Source: Chryseobacterium gleum (GTDB taxonomy: Bacteria > Bacteroidota > Bacteroidia > Flavobacteriales_C > GCA-002722245). Taken from it: a stretch of 10,165 nucleotides of DNA. Where the stretch lies: contig CAMDPJ010000068.1 in NCBI GenBank assembly GCA_945903925.1, positions 1 to 10,165 on the forward strand, given 5' to 3'. Shown here piece by piece: positions 6,439 to 10,165 of this stretch. Made by a program: the position numbers and the translations under genes. The first letter of the stretch is position 1. Each line of letters begins with the position of its first letter. Below the pieces are notes generated by a model. The model had not been told where the DNA came from. It ran no database searches and saw only the letters and a list, made by a program, of their open reading frames with translations.

Positions 6439-8307
6439 GTGGAAATTAAACCCGAAATAAGAAACGCCCCTCGCTGGTTCATTTTAGGAATCGATGTATT
6501 GATATGTTTGATATCGATATGCTTGTCTTTCTTCTTACGTTTCGATTTCCAAATGAACGAGCCCGATATGTTCTTTTTAAAAGGAGCTCTTATCAGCATA
6601 TTCTTTGTTCGCCTATCTTCATTTATTCTATTTAAATCGTACGCTGGAGTTATTAGATATACTGGTTCTAAAGATATTCAACGTATATTCTTGGTGTTAA
6701 TAACAGGCAGTGCATTCCTATTTTTATTAAACTTAGTATTACCACTCTTTAATTTGAATTACAATATCCCTCGAACCATTATCGCTATCGACTTTATGGT
6801 ATCATTGGTCATTATGGTAGCATTTCGCCTCACCATCAAAATATCCTATGAGCAAATAAAAAATTCGTCAAAAAATAAATCAAGTGTTATCATTTACGGC
6901 GCAGGAGAATTTGGCACTATCACCAAAAGAGCGCTCGATCGTGATGCAGGAACAAAGTATACCGTTGTTGCTTTTGTTGACGACAACCTCGCTCGCGCAG
7001 GAATGAAGATTGAAGGCATCAACATCATCGGCAACAAAGACATTGAAAAATTTACCGCTAGCAAAAATATTCATCATATCATTCTTGCCGATCAAAAACT
7101 AAGTTCTGCTAAGAAACAAGAAATAGTTGATTTCGCTTTATCAAAGAACATTAGAATTTTAGATGTACCTCCTTCTACCAGTTGGATCAACGGAGAATTG
7201 AGTTTCAAGCAAATTAAGAAGGTGAAAATTGAAGACTTGTTGGAACGAGATGAAATTAAACTCGACAAGCAGAAAATTAAAGAAGTAAATACCGATAAAA
7301 TTATTTTGGTAACGGGCGCTGCTGGTTCTATTGGAAGCGAAATTGTTCGACAACTAGCCCAATACCAGCCTAAATTATTAATTCTTTTAGATCAGGCCGA
7401 ATCTCCTTTATATGATTTGGAAATAGAATTAAACGACAAATACAAATCGCTCAACTTTGAGGTGGTGATTGGCGACATTTCCGATCAAAAAAGAATGGCT
7501 CTTTTATTCAGCACTTTTAAACCTCAAATAATATATCACGCCGCTGCTTACAAGCATGTGCCTATGATGGAAAACAATCCGGCCGAAGCGGTGCGCGTAA
7601 ACATTAAAGGAACTAAAATAATTGCCGATTTGGCCGTTTTAAATAAGGTGGAAAAATTTGTAATGGTCTCTACAGATAAGGCAGTTAACCCTACAAACGT
7701 GATGGGCGCCTCTAAAAGAATTGCAGAAATTTATTGCCAGTCGATGAACAAAACAGCAAGCACTAATTTCGTTACCACGCGCTTCGGAAATGTATTGGGT
7801 TCTAATGGCTCGGTAATTCCTTTGTTTAGAAAACAAATTGAAAATGGCGGACCAATAACCGTTACCCACCCCGATGTTACTCGTTTCTTCATGACCATTC
7901 CCGAGGCTTGTCAGCTTGTTTTAGAAGCAGGAGCGCATGGCAAAGGCGGTGAAATATTTATTTTCGACATGGGTAAATCGGTGAAGATTGTTGATTTAGC
8001 TAAGAAAATGATTAAGCTCTCGCGCTTAGAGTTAGGCAAAGACATTGAATTGCAATATACTGGATTGCGTCCCGGCGAGAAGCTATACGAAGAGCTGCTT
8101 AACAACAAAGAAAACACACAAAAAACGCATCACCAAAAAATTATGATTGCACAGGTTCGTGAATACGACCTTAGTGAAATAACTACTAACATTAGTGATT
8201 TAATTGATTCGCTCAAAGAAACCAACAACGAATTAATGGTAAGTAAAATGAAGGCTATTGTGCCTGAGTTTAAGAGTCAGAATTCGGTGTATGAGAAGTT
8301 AGATTAA
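6439..8307 (+). CDS. Membrane-bound UDP-GlcNAc-type 4,6-dehydratase (CapD/WbpM/PglF/FlaA1 family)
   Basis: Family members dehydrate UDP-GlcNAc to a UDP-4-keto-6-deoxy sugar, precursor of QuiNAc, FucNAc or bacillosamine residues. The 622 residues match the long, membrane form. Helices lie at about 14-33, 47-66, 83-103 and 113-133. A first Rossmann-like domain follows (IIYGAGEFG at 151-159). The catalytic SDR domain starts near 287, with NAD-binding TGAAGSIG (292-299), HAAAYKHVPMMENNP (367-381), STDKAVNPTN (411-420) and MGASK (422-426). Met replaces the usual Tyr of YxxxK, as in WbpM/PglF-type enzymes. RFGNVLGSNGSV (448-459) and TGLRPGEK (541-548) are also present. The start is GTG 6439: an in-frame TAG at 6430-6432 excludes anything further upstream, and the next ATG would cut off the first helix. 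It sits 35 bases after the glycosylphosphotransferase gene, probably in the same operon. Confidence 0.94.
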   Translation: MEIKPEIRNAPRWFILGIDVLICLISICLSFFLRFDFQMNEPDMFFLKGALISIFFVRLSSFILFKSYAGVIRYTGSKDIQRIFLVLITGSAFLFLLNLVLPLFNLNYNIPRTIIAIDFMVSLVIMVAFRLTIKISYEQIKNSSKNKSSVIIYGAGEFGTITKRALDRDAGTKYTVVAFVDDNLARAGMKIEGINIIGNKDIEKFTASKNIHHIILADQKLSSAKKQEIVDFALSKNIRILDVPPSTSWINGELSFKQIKKVKIEDLLERDEIKLDKQKIKEVNTDKIILVTGAAGSIGSEIVRQLAQYQPKLLILLDQAESPLYDLEIELNDKYKSLNFEVVIGDISDQKRMALLFSTFKPQIIYHAAAYKHVPMMENNPAEAVRVNIKGTKIIADLAVLNKVEKFVMVSTDKAVNPTNVMGASKRIAEIYCQSMNKTASTNFVTTRFGNVLGSNGSVIPLFRKQIENGGPITVTHPDVTRFFMTIPEACQLVLEAGAHGKGGEIFIFDMGKSVKIVDLAKKMIKLSRLELGKDIELQYTGLRPGEKLYEELLNNKENTQKTHHQKIMIAQVREYDLSEITTNISDLIDSLKETNNELMVSKMKAIVPEFKSQNSVYEKLD

Positions 8308-8314
8308 AGCAGCA

Positions 8315-8932
8315 CTAAATAATTACAGGCGTTGGGTCGTTTTCTTTAATTCTTTTGCGGGAGATACTTTCAATTTCCATTACATTATCTACTCCCGAAA
8401 GTTCAATTGAATCGGCAACAAATTCATCTGAACTGTTTTTTCTACTTACCATTTTCCCTGTTCTCAGCTGAAAAGTGATGTCGCCTTTTGTAAAATTGGT
8501 TTCGATATTTCCCGAAAACTGCTCCCAATCGTAGGAATTAATGGTGCCGTTGCTATATCGTAAAAAACGAGTTGGTGTACCTACAAAATAGCCACCTTTC
8601 TTTAGTGCTCCTCTAACTGCGGCTATCATTAAACCAATTCCCACCAAAACAAATAATCCTATCACTAAACCAGGCACAATCATTGGTTGTAGGTTGTCCA
8701 ACGAACCAACAACAGGTTCTCCATTGGCACTAAAATGTACTTCTTCTCCAATGAACAAAGGACCAAAAAATACTATTACAAAAATGCTTATAAAACCGCA
8801 CCAGAAAGAAGCGAATACAAACATTATAATGGTTTTACTTCGTGATTGATGTCTTTTTGCTTTAGCAGCAAATTCAATTTTTTCTGAGCCAATAACAGAA
8901 ATTAATTCTTGAGGTAAATCGCTAGTGTACAT
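8315..8932 (-). CDS. Two-helix membrane protein of unknown function
   Basis: I do not recognise the family. ATG 8932 gives 205 residues beginning MYTSDLPQEL. The frame stays open upstream to an ATG at 8998, which would add 22 residues without obvious domain character, so the shorter start is preferred. A short cytoplasmic-looking N-terminus contains GSEKIEF, then basic residues (KAKRHQSRSK). Hydrophobic helices lie at about 34-60 and 84-107 with a polar loop between them. A C-terminal beta-rich segment (about 112-190) includes YFVGTPTRFLRYSNGTI and ITFQLRTGKM. The layout (two helices followed by a small beta domain) recalls bacterial PH-like membrane proteins, but this is a resemblance in shape only. 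The gene stands alone: it converges with the dehydratase gene 7 bases away and diverges from the ORF6N gene. A near match to the -7 motif (CGAAAATA at 8950-8957, minus strand) fits the 8932 start weakly. Confidence 0.72.
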   Translation of the reverse strand: MYTSDLPQELISVIGSEKIEFAAKAKRHQSRSKTIIMFVFASFWCGFISIFVIVFFGPLFIGEEVHFSANGEPVVGSLDNLQPMIVPGLVIGLFVLVGIGLMIAAVRGALKKGGYFVGTPTRFLRYSNGTINSYDWEQFSGNIETNFTKGDITFQLRTGKMVSRKNSSDEFVADSIELSGVDNVMEIESISRKRIKENDPTPVII

Positions 8933-9041
8933 AGTAGATTTTAGATGCTCGAAAATAAGAGAATAAATTGAAATTTCAGGAAATGTGTTACACAGCACAA
9001 TCCTGTTAAAAACTACACAATAAGTGAGAGGATGGTTGTTT

Positions 9042-9049
9042 TAGTTTTG
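9042..9049 (+). promoter_or_regulatory. Candidate -7 promoter element for the first ORF6N gene
   Basis: TAGTTTTG matches the Bacteroidota -7 consensus TAnnTTTG in full and lies 24 bases before the ATG at 9074. A matching -33 TTTG at the usual spacing is not visible, so support is limited to one element in an AT-rich intergenic region. Confidence 0.35.
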
Positions 9050-9054
9050 AAGCC

Positions 9055-9086
9055 CTAACTAAATTATTATATCATGACTAAACAAA
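9055..9086 (+). repeat. Direct repeat of leader and start region, copy 1 (copy 2 at 9628-9659)
   Basis: The 19 bases before the ATG and the first 13 coding bases (ATGACTAAACAAA) recur at 9628-9659. They differ at four positions, all in the leader and all transitions, and the 13 coding bases are identical. This shows that the tandem duplication included the untranslated leader. Confidence 0.85.
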
Positions 9087-9613
9087 GAAAAACATCTACG
9101 GAGATGATGATTACCGATACTAAAATCATCGATAAAATTTACATTATTAGAAATCAGAAAGTAATGCTCGATAGAGATTTGGCAGAGCTTTATGGTGTTG
9201 AAACAAAAGTTTTAAAGCAAGCTGTTAAAAGAAATCTCATGAGGTTTCCGTACGATTTTATGTTCGAGATGTCAAAAGATGAGTTAGAAATTTGGAGGTC
9301 ACAAATTGTGACCTCCAAATCAGATTCAAAAGGATTAAGATATGCTCCGTTTTGTTTTACTGAACAAGGTGTAACAATGCTATGCTGCATATTAAATAGT
9401 GAAAAAGCAATTTTGGTAAACATTCAAATCATCAGAGCTTTCACGCGAATTCGAGAAACATTACTCACGCATAAAGATATTCTCCTTCAACTTGAAAAGC
9501 TTGAAAATACATCCTCTAAACACAGCGCAGAAATAAAATACATTTTTGATGTGTTGAAGAAATTGATTGAGAAACCGAAGGAGGAAAGAGTGATGATTGG
9601 GTATAAGAAATAA
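9074..9613 (+). CDS. ORF6N domain-containing DNA-binding protein (intact copy)
   Basis: The ORF6N domain is a putative DNA-binding module, related in phage context to KilA-N and Bro proteins. It is common in phages and as chromosomal copies in Bacteroidota; the physiological role is not established. The protein has 179 residues. The domain covers about 18-105: IIDKIYIIRNQKVMLDRDLAELYGVETKVLK, RFPYDFMFEMS (57-67), WRSQIVTSK (74-82), and RYAPFCFTEQGVTML (89-103). A helical, charged C-terminus follows (about 125-170, likely coiled coil: HKDILLQLEKLE, EIKYIFDVLKKLIEK). ATG 9074 is chosen because the same MTKQ start and leader recur in the second copy; there is no Shine-Dalgarno. The coding sequence contains a perfect 15-bp-arm palindrome over the WRSQIVTSK codons. 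A second, damaged copy lies 33 bases downstream. Confidence 0.88.
   Translation: MTKQRKTSTEMMITDTKIIDKIYIIRNQKVMLDRDLAELYGVETKVLKQAVKRNLMRFPYDFMFEMSKDELEIWRSQIVTSKSDSKGLRYAPFCFTEQGVTMLCCILNSEKAILVNIQIIRAFTRIRETLLTHKDILLQLEKLENTSSKHSAEIKYIFDVLKKLIEKPKEERVMIGYKK
9290..9320. repeat. Perfect intragenic palindrome in ORF6N copy 1
   Basis: Arms 9290-9304 (ATTTGGAGGTCACAA) and 9306-9320 (TTGTGACCTCCAAAT) are exact reverse complements over 15 bases around a single central base, A9305. They fall on the codons for I-W-R-S-Q-I-V-T-S-K. A near-uninterrupted palindrome of this length is unusual inside a gene. The same codon position in the second copy carries a different palindrome. Confidence 0.95.
9521..9607 (+). 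repeat. Direct repeat of ORF6N 3' end, copy 1 (copy 2 at 10079-10165)
   Basis: These 87 bases encode the C-terminal helical tail from HSAEIKY to MIGYK. They match 10079-10165 at 82 of 87 positions, far better than the central parts of the two genes match each other. Copy 2 runs into the window edge, so the repeat may continue. Confidence 0.9.
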
Positions 9614-9646
9614 TCAAAAAACTTACGTTAACTAAACCATTACATC

Positions 9647-10165
9647 ATGACTAAACAAACCAAATCAACATCACAATAACCTATCATTTCTGATAAAATT
9701 CATTTCATTCGAAATCAAAAGGTTATGCTCGACAGAGATTTAGCAGAACTTTATGGCGTAGAAACCAAGCGACTTAAGGAACAAGTTCGAAGAAACTTAG
9801 ATAGATTTCCTGAGAGTTTTATGTTTGAACTGACTGAAGAAGAGGCCGACTCTTCAAGGTCGCAAAATGCGACCTTGAAGCGCGGCGATAACATAAAATA
9901 CCTTCCGTATGCCTTCACAGAACATGGAATTCTAATGCTGGCTAACGTTCTAAAAAGCAAACAAGCAGTGCAAATGAGCATAAAAATAATTGAGATTTTT
10001 GTAAAAATGAGAGAAGCGCTGATCGCACATAAAGAAATCTTACTACAACTCGAAAAGCTTCAATGTGCCTCTAAGCAGCACAGCGCAGAAATAAAATACA
10101 TTTTCGATGTGTTGAAGAAATTGATTGAAAAACCGAAGGAGGAACTGGTGATGATTGGGTATAAG
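9647..10165 (+). pseudogene. Second ORF6N domain gene with in-frame stop at codon 11; 3' end beyond window
   Basis: From the ATG equivalent to copy 1 the frame reads MTKQTKSTSQ, then TAA (9677-9679). It continues in the same frame without another stop to the window end: PIISDKIHFIRNQKVML, DRDLAELYGVETKRLKEQ, RFPESFMFELTEEEAD, SRSQNATLKRG, IKYLPYAFTEHGILML, then a helical tail ending MIGYK. No frameshift is needed, so one nonsense codon accounts for the break. Rescue from ATG 9725 (MLDRDLAELYGV) is possible but would lose the first 15-odd residues of the ORF6N domain; a non-standard ATT start at 9683 or 9686 would keep it whole. The rest of the domain is well conserved, so the damage is recent or the short form is functional. 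The stop is expected a few bases beyond the window. Confidence 0.8.
9852..9880. repeat. Perfect intragenic palindrome in ORF6N copy 2
   Basis: Arms 9852-9864 (CTTCAAGGTCGCA) and 9868-9880 (TGCGACCTTGAAG) are exact reverse complements over 13 bases around AAA. The centre, A9866, is the first base of the codon after R-S-Q, exactly as in copy 1, but the arm sequence differs at several paired positions. Confidence 0.95.

Noticed and set aside
8999..9073. tRNA or small RNA gene in the spacer between the membrane protein and ORF6N genes
   Set aside because: No cloverleaf or strong stem was found; the stretch is short, AT-rich and explained as a divergent promoter region.
9190..9981. Similar minus-strand open frames at 9190-9423 and 9751-9981 that look homologous to each other
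   Set aside because: Their resemblance follows from the sense-strand ORF6N paralogy; they share the same codon-phase shadow and have no independent support.

Overview
The window is AT-rich DNA, most likely from a member of the Bacteroidota. This rests on the gene types (a duplicated ORF6N-domain gene, a Bacteroidota-style lipoprotein, a fused LysC/LysA lysine operon), the near absence of Shine-Dalgarno sites, and matches to the Bacteroidota -7 promoter element TAnnTTTG. It reads as chromosomal housekeeping DNA followed by a more accessory right end. No RNA genes, CRISPR arrays or transposase genes were seen, and no gene-free stretch exceeds 300 bases.

Left part (1-4080): the window opens inside a SelO/YdiU protein AMPylase gene whose N-terminus lies upstream. 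It converges on a two-gene minus-strand operon, lysC (aspartokinase) then lysA (diaminopimelate decarboxylase), the first and last enzymes of the DAP/lysine pathway. Between selO and lysA is a long perfect inverted repeat (34-bp arms, 30-nt loop) that looks like a dispersed palindromic element.

Middle (4081-8307): transcribed divergently from lysC is a polysaccharide-initiation cluster. It holds a predicted cell-surface lipoprotein, a WbaP/WcaJ-type polyprenyl glycosylphosphotransferase that overlaps it by 4 bases, and a long WbpM/PglF/CapD-type membrane nucleotide-sugar 4,6-dehydratase with a GTG start. The last two share an N-terminal plan (about four membrane helices plus a Rossmann-like domain). 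The dehydratase could supply the UDP-sugar whose phosphosugar the transferase loads onto undecaprenyl phosphate, for a capsule, O-antigen or protein glycan.

Right part (8315-10165): a minus-strand two-helix membrane protein of unknown function, then two tandem ORF6N-domain genes. The first is intact. The second has an in-frame TAA at codon 11 and runs off the window. The pair is a mosaic: start and 3' ends are nearly identical while the middles have diverged. At exactly the same codon position each carries a long perfect palindrome of different sequence, with paired compensatory changes. This is the most interesting signal in the window.
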